In this document: one piece after another, positions 1-11,851 of the stretch
Layout of the letters: each line of letters begins with the position of its first letter
Numbering within the stretch: the stretch's first letter is position 1
Assembly: GCF_002099425.1 (NCBI RefSeq)
Contig: NW_018344214.1
Span: 3,443,542 to 3,507,541, forward strand
Length of the DNA stretch: 64,000 nucleotides
DNA from: Phascolarctos cinereus
Lineage: Eukaryota; Chordata; Mammalia; Diprotodontia; Phascolarctidae
Reading direction: 5' to 3'
The notes under the pieces: generated by a model
What the model was told of the DNA's origin: nothing
Database searches by the model: none
Seen by the model: the letters and a program-made list of their open reading frames with translations, nothing else
Program-made: the position numbers and the translations under genes

Positions 1-1149
1 GAGCTTGTGACTTTTCATGGGCAAAAAAAGAAACCCAATTGGAAATGAAACACAAGATTTTCCTGTCTCTTGCAAACACTACCAGCCTGGTCCCAAAACT
101 CAGTATTTCTAATCTGTGAAGGAGTTCTGTATCTTGATTCTGTTCATTGATAATATTGTAACTGTAGAATCTTAGCACTAGGAGGAACTTTAAAAGCCAT
201 CTGTTCTAGCTCCTACCTAAGCCTGTAAATAGCCTGTCCATCCAGCCCAAGAGGTGGCCATTCGGGCTTGAGAGATGAGGCATTCCTGGAGAGCACTAAG
301 TGTTAGAATATTCTTCATTATAGTAGGTATCTACCTACCTGAAACTTCCACCCACTCATCCCAGTTCTGCCCTCTAAAAATTTGCCAGGCAAGTTGGCTT
401 CTTTTTCTACTCAACAGCCCTCCAAATATGTAAAGTTAGCAAATATTAATCCTCCCCACTTCTGCCCTAATCTTTCTTCTGCCAATCTTAGCATCTTTAC
501 TTCCCTCAAGTGGTCCGCCACAACAGATTTGCAGATTCCTTCCTCCTTCTGGTTACTCTCTTCTAAAACTCATTTGCTTTGTCCAAAATATTCACTTTTG
601 TCGAAAAATGAGGCCACACCTTTCCAGATTTCTGTCAACCTCAAATCTGACAAATATCTGGGTCTTTATTCAAGTCATAAAATCATGGAATCTTATAATA
701 AGAAGGGACTTTAGAAGTCGTGTTAAAAGGTAATAGCCAAAGGCAGCTTCCTATGATTCTTTACTAGAAATACTACCGCTGTTTGCCAGTCACAAAGAGA
801 GAGTAAAAAAGCAGGGCAGCTCTTATGAGAGTCCATCCTTTGGGTCCCAATGAGTGAGTCATTTTAAAAGCAGATCCAGTCATAGTGAATGAGTCAGAGG
901 TACATCCCAAATTGTCAAGCAGAGATTGCTTTTCTTATGCTTCCAAAGGTTCATGCTCTGTGATCTTCCCAGGTTAGGGCTAGGGTTAACTCTAGAGGAG
1001 TTAGGAAGAAGGCATCAGATTACTCAGGGCCTCACTTGATCAACTCCTCATATTGTTATGCAGTCAACATTGAACAATCTATCCAGAGAAAGAGTGTGGG
1101 AAACTTGGTTGAATGTTTTACTTAAATCAAGGTATACATACACGCGCAC

Positions 1150-1186
<37 letters not shown>

Positions 1187-2221
1187 TGCACAAATAGTAT
1201 CTTTATATATGAATCAAGATATGTGTGTGTATATGATATATGTATATGATGTTCCTAATCTACAAATTAAATCACTATCAATGACACAGAAAAGAACCAG
1301 CCTTAGTTTGACTGACTTGTTCTCTGTGATTCTGTTGGTTCTAAGTGATTATAGGTATTTTCTAATGATTCACAAATGTTCTGGACCTACTGGAGATGCC
1401 TGAAGTTGTCCTCTCTCAGATTTCTCTTTTTTATTAAAAACAAATTCTCTACTTTAAATGCCTCCATAAGCCCATACTCCAAGACTGAATCCTGGCAAGA
1501 CATTAACCCTAGGTTCTAGATGGCTGTGCCATTACTTCTTATCATACTGGAAAACTTTTGTGTACAGTCACAGGCACAGACCATATCTGTAATCTCAGGA
1601 TCAGATAAGCTAAGTCTACTAAAACTCCTCATAAGTGAACAAGAAGGCACTCGGTAATTCTTGGGCAGTGACAACCCATGGAACAAAGAACAGAAGATGA
1701 CCTTCAACTCTGTGTGGTCCAGTCCCCTTCCTGCTTCTGCCATGGTAGTTACTGAGTGGAGGAAAGAAGGGCAAAGGATGCTAAGAAATCCCACCATTTT
1801 TCAGCCATCTATAAACATCAGCTTAATCACTGGTCCTCTCAGTGTGAGGTCTTCCTTGATGAGCCATGAGTGGACAGCCTGCTGGAGGGACTGAATCGTA
1901 TCCATCTTGACATTATCACCATAAAGCCAGAAAACAGCAAAAAGTGACAGTGACATGGAAGGATGGCTCATAAGTGCTCCTTGGAGAGGCAAAGGAAGGA
2001 AGTCAGCAGAGTTGATTTTCTTGTGCATCCAAAGACAAGAAGAACCATGATTTCATGGGATACTTGGTTATCTCATATTACAGTGCTCATGGCAAGTATT
2101 TGTAAAAACAAACAAACAAACAAAAAACCCAAACAAACCACCATGGAAATAATTGCAGATTATGCACCAACATTGTTGGCAAAATATATAGAGGGCAGTG
2201 TGTAGGGAATACAGTAATAAA
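1..2221. other. Gene-free sequence, mostly unassigned
   Basis: No open frame here looks like a conserved protein. The frames that exist are short, overlap on both strands and lack family motifs. Two weak SINE-like scraps (near 165-240 and 675-730, of the form 'rAATCTTAgnActrGAAGGnACTTTA') and one CA microsatellite are all I can name. The rest is ordinary AT-rich intergenic or intronic sequence. Confidence 0.6.
1140..1182. repeat. (CA)n microsatellite
   Basis: A run of alternating C and A, slightly impure at its 5' side (CGCA units), passes into TATA-rich sequence. Frames rich in His/Thr across it are repeat artefacts. Confidence 0.95.
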
Positions 2222-2475
2222 AAAGGAGCACTGAGTTTTTAATTAGGAAGACCTGAGTTCAAATCTGGCCACAGACACTTACTAGCTGTGTGACCCTCGG
2301 CAAGTCACTTAATCTCTGTTTGCCTCAGTTTCCTCAACTATAAAATGGGGCTAATAATAGCACCTATCTCCCAGGGTTATTGTGAAGAACACATGAGATA
2401 GTAACTGTAAAGCCCTTAGTGCCATACCTGGCACGTAATGAGCGCTATATGAACATTAGCCATTATTATTAGGAA
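2222..2475 (+). mobile_element. CORE/MIR-type SINE, near full length
   Basis: A tRNA-like head (GAAGACCTGAGTTCAAAT, then TAGCTGTGTGACC) is followed by GGCAAGTCACTTAATCTCTG and TTTCCTCAACTATAAAATGG. The core then runs through GTGAAGAACACATGAGATAG and TGTAAAGCCCTTAGTGCC, and the element ends in TTATTATT. This is the full mammalian MIR/CORE-SINE order. Pol III transcribed in origin; now a fossil. Confidence 0.88.
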
Positions 2476-3018
2476 GGGGCACGGAACTGTTTATACAAGA
2501 GAACAAAAGAGCATGATAGCCCTGTTAGCAGACTCTTTATCTACATGCCAAGTAGAGAGTTATGGGCAACCCTGGGTCACAGTAAAAACTTATTTTTTAA
2601 ATGTTGTAAAGAAGGATGGTGCTAGACATGAGCATGAATTCATCATAAGACAACTAAAGTGGTGGAGTGGAGAATTTATTTTTTTAATTTTTTTTTCTAT
2701 ATGCTTTTGAGTTGAAAATTTTTCTCCCTTTTCCTCCCCTCGGCCCTCCCCAAGACGGCACACAATCTGCCATAGGCTTTACATTTACATACCCATTAAA
2801 CATATTTTCACATTAGTGAAGTTGTAAGTAAAAATTAAAACCAATAGGAGGAACCATCAGAAAGACGAAACAAAACTCAATGGAAGGTAAAAATAAGTGA
2901 TAGCGATTCGACTTCCATAGTTCTTTCTTTGGGTGTGGACAGCATTTTCCATCCCGAGGCCTTTAGAGATGTCTTAGATCCTCGTGATGCTGAGAAGGGT
3001 TCAGTTTAACAATCTTAG

Positions 3019-6000
3019 TCATTGCATAATGGCTGTTATTGTGTACAAAGTCCTCTTGGTTCTGCTCACTTCACTCAGCATCAGACCATATAAGTCTTTC
3101 CAGGTTTTTCTGAAGTCAGCCTGTTCATCATTTCTTATAGCACAATAGTATTCCATTACATTCATATACCACAACTTGCTCAGCCATTCCCCAATTGATG
3201 GGCATCCTCTCAATTTCCAATTCTTTGCCACCACAAAAGAGCTGCTATGAATATTTTTGTACATGTGGGTCCTTTTCCCATTTGTTTGATCTCTTTGGGA
3301 TATAGCCCTAGAAGTGCTATTGCTGGATCAAAGGGTATGCACATTTTTGTAGCCCTTTGGGCATAGTTCCAAATTGTTCTCCAAAATGGTTGGATCATTT
3401 CACAACTCCACCAACAATGTATTAGTGTTCCAATTTTCCCACATCTCTCCAACATTTATCATTTTCCTGTTTTGTCATGTTGGCCAATCTGATAGGTGTG
3501 ATGTGGTACCTCAGAGTTGTTTTGATTTGCATTTCTCTAATCAATAACAATTTAGAGCATTTTTTCATATGACTATAGATGGCTTTAATTTCTTCATCTG
3601 AGAACTGTCTGTTCATATCCTTTGACCATTTATCAATTGGGGAATGGCTTGTGTTTTATAAATTTGTCTTAATTCTCTATATATTTTAGAAATGAGGCCT
3701 TTATCAGAGAGACTGGTTGTAAAAATTCTTTCCCAATTTTCTACCTTCCTTCTAATCTTAGTTGCATTGGCTTTGTTTGTGCAAAAACTTTTCAATTTAA
3801 TGTAATCAAAATTATCCATTTTGCTTTTCATAATGTTCTCTATCTCCTGTTTGGTCATGAATTCTTCTGTTCTCCATAGATCTGATAGGTAAACTATTCC
3901 TTGTTCTCCCAGTTTACTTATGGTATCAGCCTTTATATCTAAGTCCTGAACCCATTTTGACTTTATTTTGGTATATGGTGTGAGATTTGGGTCTATGCCT
4001 AGTTTCTGCCATACTCTTTTCCAGTTTTCCCAGCAGTTTTTTTCAAAGAGTGGGTTCTTATCCCAGAAGCTGGGGTCTTTGGGTTTATCAAATAATAGAT
4101 TACTATAGTCATTGACTACTGTGTCTTGCATATTTAACCTATTCCACTGATCCACCTCCCTATTTCTTAGCCAGTACCAAGCAGTTTTGATGATTGCTGC
4201 TTTATAATACAATTTAAGATCTGGAATTGCTAGGCCACCTTCCCCTGCATTTCTTTTCATTAGTTCCTTTGATATTCTGGACCTTTTGTTTTTCCAAATG
4301 AATCTTGTTATTATTTTTTCTAACTCTATAAAATAATTTTTTGGTAGTTTGATTGGTATGGCACTGAATAAGTAAATTAGCTTAGGTAGGATTGTCATTT
4401 TTATTATATTAGCTGGCCTACCCATGAGCAACTGATGTTTTTCCAATTATTTAGATCTGATTTTATTTGTGTGAAAAGTGTTTTGTAATTGTGTTCATAG
4501 AGTTCCTGGGTTTGTTTGGGAGGTAGACTCCTAAATATTTTATAATGTCTACAGTAAGTTTAAATGGGATTTCTCTTTCTATCTCTTGCTGTTGGGCTTT
4601 GTTGGTAATATATAGAAATGCTGATGATTTATGTGGGTTTATTTTATAGCCTGCAACTTTGCTAAAGTTTTTATTATTTCAAGTAGTTTTTTACTTGATT
4701 CTCTAGGATTCTCTAAGTATATCATCATGTCATCTGCAAAGAGTGATAGCTTTGTTTCTTCTTTGCCTATTCTAATGCCTTCAATTTCTTTTTCTTCTCT
4801 TATTGCTAAAGCTAAGGTTTCCAGTACAATATTGAATAACAGTGGTGATAATGGACATCCTTGTTTCACCCCCGATCTTATTGGAAATGCTTCTAGTCTG
4901 AAGGTTTTAGATAATGCTATTTATTATTTTAAGGAAGACTCCATTTATACCTATGCTTTCTAGTGTTTTTAATAGGAATGGGTGTTGTATTTTATCAAAA
5001 GCTTTTTCTGCATCTATTGAGATGATCATGTGGTTTCTGTTGGTTTTTGTTGATATGCTCAATGATGCTGATAGTTTTCCTAATATTGAACCAACCCTGC
5101 ATTCCTGGTATAAATCCTACCTGGTCATAGTGTATTATTCTTGTGATAAGTTGCTGCAATCTACTTGCTAGTATTTTGTTTAAAATTTTTGCATCTATAT
5201 TCATTAGAGAAATTGGTCTATAATTTTCTTTCTCTATTTTGACTCTTCCTGGTTTAGGTATCAACACCATATTTGTATCATAAAAAGAATTTGGTAAGAC
5301 TCCTTCTTCACCTATTTTCCCAAATAGTCTATATAGTATTGGAATTAATTGTTCTTTAAATGTTTGATAGAATTGCATGTAAATCCATCTGGCCCTGGAG
5401 ATTTTTTCCTAGGGAGTTCATCAATGGCTTGTTCAATTTCTTTTTCTGAGATGGGGTTATTTAAGTATTTTACTTCCTCTTGGTTAATCTGGGCAATTTA
5501 TATTTTTGTAAATATGTATCCATTTCACTAAGATTGTCAAATTTGTTGGCATATAGTTGGGCAAAATAATTCCTAATTATTGTTTTAATTTCCTCTTCCT
5601 TGGTGGTAGCTTCGCCCTTTTCATTCTTGATACTAGTAATTTGGTTTTCTTTCTTTTTTTTTAATTAAATTAACCAAAGGGTTATCTATTTTATTGTTTC
5701 TTTCATAAAACCAGCTCTTAGTTTTATTTATTAGTTCAATACTTTTCTTAATTTCAATTTTATTAATTTTTCCTTTGGTTTTCAATATTTCTAATTTGGT
5801 GTTTAGTTGAGGATTTTTAATTTGTTCTTTTTCTAGTTTTTTTAGTTGTATGCCCAATTCATTAATCTCCTCTTTTTCTATTTTATTTATGTAAGCATTT
5901 AGAGATATAAAACTTCCCCTAAGAACTGCTTTCGCTGCATCCCATAGGTTTTGGTATGTTGTCTCATTATTGTCATTCTCTTGAATGAAATTATTGATTG

Positions 6001-6751
6001 TTTCTATGATTTGTTGTTTGACCCAATCATTTTTTAGGATTAGATTATTTAGTTTCCAATTATTTTTTAGTCTATCTTTCCATGGCCCTTTATTACATGT
6101 AATTTTTATTGCATCATGATCTGAAAAGGATGCATTTAATATTTCTGCCTTTCTGCATTGGATTGTGAGGTTTTTATGCCCTAGTACATGGTCAATTTTT
6201 GTGTATGTGCCATGTACTGCTGAGAAAAAAGTATATTCCTTTCTATCCCCATTCAGTTTTCTCCAGAGGTCTATCATACCTAACTTTTCTAATGTTCTAT
6301 TCACCTCCTTAACTTCTTTCTTGTTTATTTTGTGGTTAGACTTATCTAGTGCCAGAGGGGAGGTTCAGGTCCCCCACTAGTATAGTTTTGCTGTCTATTT
6401 CTTCCTGTAACTCCCTGAACTTCTCCTGTAAGAATTTGGATGCTATACCATTTGGTGCATATATATTTAGTAATGATATTACTTCATTGTCTATGGTGCC
6501 TTTTAGCAGGATGTAGTTTCCTTCCTTATCTCTTTTGATTAGATCTATTTTTGCTTTTGCTTTGTCTGAGATCAGGATTGCTACCCCTGCTTTTTTTACT
6601 TCAGCTGACACATAATATATTCTGCTCCAGCCTTTTACCTTTACCCTGTATGTGTCACTTTTTTCAAATGTGTTTCCTGTAAACAACATATTGTAGGATT
6701 ATGGTTTTTAATCCATTCTGCAATCCGTTTCCGTTTTATGGGAGAGTTCAT
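3019..6751 (-). pseudogene. L1 ORF2 (endonuclease/reverse transcriptase), frameshifted
   Basis: ORF2 would start at the ATG whose complement is at 6749-6751 (MNSPIKRKRIAEWIKNHNPT, then ICCLQETH) and end near 3019, about 1,240 codons, normal for L1. The APE-type endonuclease is visible: the QETH motif, GDLNLP near 6360 and the catalytic SDHDAI near 6130. The reverse transcriptase follows: [19 protein letters not shown] near 5200, [11 protein letters not shown] near 4850 and the active-site FADD near 4735. The cysteine-rich C-terminus near 3200-3440 includes IHCWWSC and the L1-typical MEYYCAIRNDE. The frame breaks at least seven times. The first break falls just after QETHLKK, where a one-base slip in an A run moves to the frame reading SDTYRVKVKGW. 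The product would nick target DNA and prime reverse transcription; no active protein can come from this copy. Confidence 0.93.
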
Positions 6752-7411
6752 CCCATTCACATTCACAGTTATGATTACTATCTGTGTCTTTTTCTCCATC
6801 CTTTTTCCCCCTATTTATGCTTTTCTTTCTCCTTTTTCCTTTCTCCCCTTCACTAGTGTTTTGCTTTTGACCACACCTCCTTCAATCCCTTCCTCCTTTT
6901 ATTATTCCTTTCCCTTCTCTTCCCCTTTAGTCTTACTGCTGCTTCTCTCCCTTCTTTCCCCTCTCCCTTTTCTTTCCCCTTTTCCCTCCTACTGCCTATA
7001 GGGCAAGTTAGATTTCTATACCTAACTGATTATATTATGCCCTTCTTGAGCCAAATCTGATGAGAGTAAGGTTCAAACAATGCTCCCCCCCCTTCTTTCC
7101 CTCTGCTGTAATAGGATTTTGTGTCTTTTCCTGTAATGTAATTTACCCTTGTCTGCCTCCTCCTTTCTCAGTACATTTTCTAAGATCAGATTGATCCACT
7201 TATTTGGATCCATTTAACCCACTTGATTAGATTTTTTTTTATCATTACATCAAAGTCAACTAATATCCACCCTCTTTATGTATACTCCTTTAACAAGGTG
7301 TAATAACAATACAGTTCTCAAGGGTTGCAAATCTCATATTTCCTTGTAGGGGTTTAAACAGCCTCCCCCCTTATTAACAACATATTGTATCCTTCTGTCC
7401 CATTTACCTTT
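6752..7411 (-). other. L1 inter-ORF spacer
   Basis: Between the ORF1 stop and the ORF2 start is a purine-rich (plus-strand pyrimidine-rich) spacer of about 660 bp without an open frame. It contains the CCTACAGG-type motif and GGGAAGGGGAAAA runs that also appear in the half-L1 elements of this window, so it is a shared lineage marker. Confidence 0.7.
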
Positions 7412-8445
7412 TTAAGTCCTTCTTGAGTCCTGTACTTGAAGATCAAATTTTTTGTTGAGCTCTGGTCTTTTTATCAGGAAAGTTTGGAAGTCTCCTATTT
7501 GTTGAATATCCACCTCCTCCCTTGAAAAATGATGCTCATTTTTGCTGGGTAATTGATCCTTGGCTGCATTCCAAGCTCCTTTGCCTTATGGAATATCATG
7601 TTCCATGCCCTGCGTCTTTTAATGTAGAAGCTGCAAGGTCCTGTGTAATCCTGACTGTGGTTCCATGATATTTAAATTCTTTCTTTCTGGCTGCTTGCAG
7701 CACCTTCTCTTTCATCTGGTAATTTTGGAATTTTGCTATTATATTCTTGGCATTGTCAATTTGGGATCTCTTTCAGGTGGTGATGGTGGATTCTTTCTAT
7801 GGTTATTTTCCCTTCTGGTTCTAGGACTTCTGGGCAGTTTTCCTTTATGATTTCCTGAAAGATACTGTCCAGGCTCTTTTTTTCATCATGATTTTCAGGT
7901 AGTCCAATAATTTTTAAATTGTCTCTCCTGAGTCGATTTTCCAGGTCGGTTGTTTTACTGATGAGGTATTTTACATTTTCATCTATTTTTTCATTTTTTG
8001 TTTCTGTTTGACTGATTCTTGCTCTCTCATAGAGACATTAGTTTCCATTTGTCCAATTCTAGTTTTTAACAGATTGTTTTCTTCTGTTAGTTTTTGTACT
8101 TCCTTCTTCAACTGGCCAATTGTGTTTTTTAGGGACTTTTTCTTCAGTACTCTTCTGTTAGTTTTTGTCCTTCCTTCTTCAATTGGCCAATTGTGTTTTT
8201 TAGGGACTTGTTTTCTTCAGTGTATTTTTTTTCCAATTGGCCAATTGTATTTTTGAAGGACTCTTTTACCTCTCTCATTTGACTATTAAAATCCTTCTTG
8301 AGCTCTTCTAAGAAGGCTTTTTGGGCTTCAGACCAGTTCATATTCCCTTTTGTTGTTGCAGATGTGGGTTTGTTGACAATGTTGTCCTCTTCAGAATTTC
8401 TGTCTTGATCTTCACTCTTCTCATAATATGTTTCTTTTTACTCAT
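7412..8445 (-). pseudogene. L1 ORF1 (RNA-binding chaperone), frameshifted
   Basis: ORF1 begins MSKKKH at 8445 and ends ...NKKFDLQVQDSRRT-stop at 7412, about 344 codons with breaks ignored, as expected for L1 ORF1p. The N-terminal half (near 8080-8340) is a coiled coil built from near-repeats of the type KSLKNTIGQLKKEGQKLTEE. The C-terminal half has the RRM/CTD region, including the LP.KNEHHFSREE stretch near the end. A frameshift sits directly after MSKKKH: the downstream frame reads HYEKSEDQDRNSEEDN, while the start frame closes soon. At least one more break lies near 8144. ORF1p trimerises and coats L1 RNA; this copy is not functional. Confidence 0.88.
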
Positions 8446-9254
8446 GGTGTTTCTTTATTCCCTGGCCTTTAAAGAGATTGAGCTCTCCTGCTGGGGAACA
8501 GAGGGTACTGACCCAAGCTTCTTGTGTTGGGAGCCTAGGTCTTGGTCACTGGCTTTGTGCTGGGGCCTCTTATGCTGGAATTGGAGGCTGTAGGTTTCTG
8601 GCAGCTTACCTTGTGTTGGGCTGGAATCAGCAAGGCTGGAACTTTCAGGCAATTCTAGGTTGCCTGCTTTTCCTTTCCTTTAGCTTTCTTCAGCTCCTTT
8701 TAGATGGGTGCTGCAGGTGTTTATCTGCCTGGGGCCCCTGCAGTGTTGTCTCCCTCGTTTCTGCTAATGCACGGGGAGATTCCTTTGTGGTGGAGTGCCA
8801 AGACTCCTGGTGGTTTTCTGAGCTGTTTTCCACCGGTTCCCCCCACCCTCACTAAGGCACTCAGAGGTCCAGGTGTTGGTGTTTTCCTGCTGTACCACCT
8901 GGGCTTCAGGTTTTCTTCACAATTGGAGGCTTTAGGGCTCCACAGCTCACCTGGTGTTGGGTTGGAATCAGCAAGCGGGGCTTTAGGAAGCCTTTAGGTT
9001 GTTTTCTTCACCTCCTTTCAGATGAATGTAGCAGGGTACTTGTCTGCCTGGGACCCCTTGTAGTTCTGCCTCCCTTATTTTTGCTGAGGCATTGGGAGAC
9101 CCGTTTGCTGGGCTGCTGCACTGCTGCTCCTCGTCTTTCTTCTAGTTCAGGTGTTCCAAGGTTTTTTTTCTGGGGTGATATTTTCTGGGTTTTCAGAGGT
9201 TGATAGGGGAGAGTGAGAGTGACTACCTTTTCACTCTGCCACCTTGGCTCCCAG
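8446..9254 (-). promoter_or_regulatory. L1 5' UTR with two tandem promoter-like units
   Basis: The non-coding 5' region upstream of ORF1. Two diverged tandem copies of a roughly 320-340-bp unit are visible. The segment reading TGCCTCAGC..ATAAGGGAGGCAG..GGTCCCAGGCAGACAAG near 9031-9100 recurs as TGCATTAGC..ACGAGGGAGACA..GGCCCCAGGCAGATAAA near 8711-8780. The segment GCTGATTCCAACCCAACACC..GCCTCCAATT near 8921-8976 recurs near 8579-8635. Such monomer arrays are the internal promoter in some rodent L1s. That role is inferred here from position. Confidence 0.7.
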
Positions 9255-9317
9255 AATGAGAATTTTTTAAAAAAAGAAAGTTTAGTGAGAAATCCAATTA
9301 TTCTAATTATCCTAAGT

Positions 9318-9567
9318 AATTCTGAAAGTATTTAAGGAAAAAAATGGGACAAACAGGAGGATATTTTAAAAGTTTGGAAAAGGTCATCCACTGCACCCCA
9401 GGCCATCGCCAGTCATCTTGACATTTGTCCTGCCACTGGACTTCAGTGATTCCAGAAGAAAATGAGATTGACGACTTTGCACAACTCTGCCTCACTTAAA
9501 TCCAAATTATACACAAGTCAAGACATCATCCCATGATGTCATCAGTCCTTTTCAAAAACAGAGGATG
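9318..9567 (+). mobile_element. Old retroposon 3' end, interrupted by a half-L1
   Basis: The text GGTCATCCACTGCACCCCAG ... CATCCCATGATGTCATCAGT, CCTTTTCAAAAACAGAGGATG and then, after the inserted half-L1, GAACAACAACAAAAG (12694-12708) matches the common marsupial retroposon ending in a GGAYGAACAACAAC tail. I attribute it tentatively to an RTE-dependent LINE/SINE. The half-L1 was inserted exactly into its tail, which fixes the order of events. Confidence 0.55.
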
Positions 9568-10427
9568 GGGGCAGAGCCAACATGGCAGAGTGAAAGCAGT
9601 GACTTGCTTGAGCTCTCCCCTGAACCACTCCAAATACCTATAAAAAAATGGCTCTAAATAAATTCTGTAGCAGAAGAACCCACAAAAAGACAGAGTGAAA
9701 CAAATTTCCAGCCCAAGATAACCTGGATGGTTGATTGGAAAGGTATATTGTATTGGGCTGAGGGAGGAGAACAGTTTGGCATGGGCACGCAGGCCACAGC
9801 GAACCTGGAGAAGGCCTCAGAAGACTGAATCGTGGGTGGCTGTGGTTGTTTCCAGACCTCTCAACCCACAAACGCCAAAGACAGCTTAGAAGGTCAGTGG
9901 GAAAAGTCTGTTTCTGCAGTGAGAGAAAAGCTAGGCTTCAGCCCCCTAGATCCCGAATGTGGCCCAGGTGGTGACTGCTTCCTGAGCTTCTGGCCCATAG
10001 ACTGAGGGGGAATTGAGTGGCTGACAAGAGAGGGATTGCAGGGATCTCTTTGCCAGTGCTGAGGCAGGAATCTCTTGCTTTGCCCATGCTTGGATCTGGG
10101 TCACAGTTCTGAGGGGAGGTCTTGGGGTGAGGAGGATCACTGGCTTGGTGGAGCTTATAGTGGTAGTAGAAAGGAAATTCTCCTCACAGTTCCAAGACAG
10201 AAAAGAGGGCTTGTGGTCACTCATAGACCAGAGCACAGGCCAGGAAAGGAGTAAACACTTCGCTCCTTATCATACCACCTTGGAAGAACTGAAAATTTAC
10301 AGGTCCCTAGAACTATCTCTGCAAACAGCTGTACAAACCCCCGAAGCTTGGGACAGTACATTCTCCACATTGGAAGCAGACCTCTACCTTAATAAAGAGC
10401 TTATAACTCAAGTAATTGGCTGGAACC

Positions 10428-11498
10428 ATGAGCAAACCTCACAAGAAGTGTCAGACCATAGAATCTTTTTTTTTTTGGTAACAAAGAAGATAAAAACATA
10501 CAACCAGTAGAAGACAACAAAGTCAAAGCTCCTACACCCAAAGCCTCCAAGAACAAAAAAAGGCCTTTGAAGAGCTAAAGAAGGATTTTGAGAAGCAAGT
10601 AAGAGAAGTAGAGGAAAAACTGGGAAGAGAAATGAGAGTGATGCAAGAAAATCATGAAAAATAACTCAACAGCTTGCTAAAGGAGACTCAAAAATACAGA
10701 AGAAAATAACACCTTAAAACATAGCCTAACCCAAATGGCAAAAGAGGTCCAAAAAGCCAATGAGGAGAAGAATGTCCTAAAAAGCAAAATTGGCCAAATG
10801 GAAAAGGAAGTCAAAAAGCTTAGTGAAGAAAATATTTCCTTAAAAATTAAAATGAAACAATTGGAAGCTAGTGACTTCACGAGAAATCAAGACACTGTAG
10901 AAACAAATCTAAAAGAATGAAAAAATAGAAAACAATGTGAAATATCTCGTTGGAAAAACAACTGACCTGGAAAATAGATCTGAGAGAATTTAAAAATCGT
11001 TGGTCTATCTGAAAGCCATGATCAAAAAAAGAGCCTAGACATCATCTTTCCAGAAATTGTCAAGGAAAACTACCCTGATATTTTAGAACCAGAGGGCAAA
11101 ATAGAAATTGAAAGAATCCACAGATCACCTCCTGAAAGAGATCCCCAAAGGAAATCTCCTAGGAATATTGCAGCCAAATTCCAGATTTTTCAGATGAAGG
11201 AGAAAACATTGCAAGCAGCCAGAAAGAAACAATTCAAGTATTGGGGAAACACAATCAGGATAACACAAGATTTAGCAGCTTCTACATTAAGGGACCTGAA
11301 GGCTTTGAATATAATATTCTGGAGGACAAAGGAGCCAGGATTACAACCAAGATCACCTACCCAGCAAACTGAGTATAATCCTTCAGGGGAAAAAAATGGT
11401 CATCCAGTGAAATAGAGGACTTTCAAGCATTCTTGATGAAAAGACCAGAGCTGAATAGAAAATTTGAGTTTCAAATACAAGACTCAAGTGGAACATGA
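10428..11498 (+). pseudogene. Half-L1 ORF1, frameshifted
   Basis: The start ATG gives MSKPHKKCQTIESF, soon broken at a poly-T run. Downstream the coiled coil is clear (AKEVQKANEEKNVLKSKIGQ, then MEKEVKKLSEENISLK near 10735-10860). The C-terminal RNA-binding part follows (EKTLQAARKKQFKYWGNTIR near 11200, then ITQDLAAS), and the end is KRPELNRKFEFQIQDSSGT before a stop at 11496-11498. About 357 codons with breaks ignored, equal to a whole ORF1. It closely matches the copy at 57.5 kb and less closely the ORF1 of the full-length L1 at 7.4-8.4 kb. Confidence 0.85.
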
Positions 11499-11626
11499 AG
11501 AGGTAAACAAGAAAGAGAAATCATAAGAGACTTATTAAGGTTGAACTTTTTATATTCCTGCATGGGAAGATGATATTTATAACTCATGAGACCTTTGTTA
11601 GTATTAGAGTAGTTGGAGGGAAAGTG

Positions 11627-11627
<1 letters not shown>

Positions 11628-11683
<56 letters not shown>

Positions 11684-11851
11684 TACATATATACATGTAT
11701 ATATATATATACACATATATACATATATATACATGTATATATATACACATATATACATATATATACATGTATATATATGTATACATATACATATATATAT
11801 ATGTATATGTATATATATATGTATCTGTATATGGATAGATAGATAGATAGA
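11628..11851. repeat. (TA)n / TATACA / GATA microsatellite inside the half-L1
   Basis: A long TA run passes into TACATATATA variants and ends in a short GATAGATA run, just before GGCACAGGGTGAGT. The second half-L1 copy has a GATA array at exactly this place (59144-59184), so the array descends from the source element and has diverged between copies. Tyr/Ile-rich frames here are artefacts. Confidence 0.92.

Larger units (their letters stand above)
2678..9254 (-). mobile_element. Full-length L1 LINE, inactive
   Basis: Read on the minus strand, the element starts GGGAGCCAAGGTGGCAGAGT, the usual start of marsupial L1s. It continues through a roughly 0.8-kb 5' UTR, ORF1 (RNA-binding protein), a purine-rich spacer, ORF2 (endonuclease plus reverse transcriptase) and a roughly 340-bp 3' UTR, and ends in an A-rich tail that reads as T's on the plus strand. 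Total about 6.6 kb, full length for a mammalian L1. A candidate target duplication, GAGAATTT, lies just outside the tail (2670-2677) and close to the 5' end (9258-9265). It is short and A/T-rich, so only suggestive. Both ORFs carry frameshifts, so the copy is dead, but order and boundaries are intact and the coding text is still easy to read, which suggests moderate age. It lies next to the half-L1 at 9.57 kb, which has an unrelated 5' UTR. Confidence 0.95.

Noticed and set aside
382-714. 110-codon plus frame
   Set aside because: Ser/Leu-rich, no family resemblance, in AT-rich text; its 3' end enters a SINE-like scrap.
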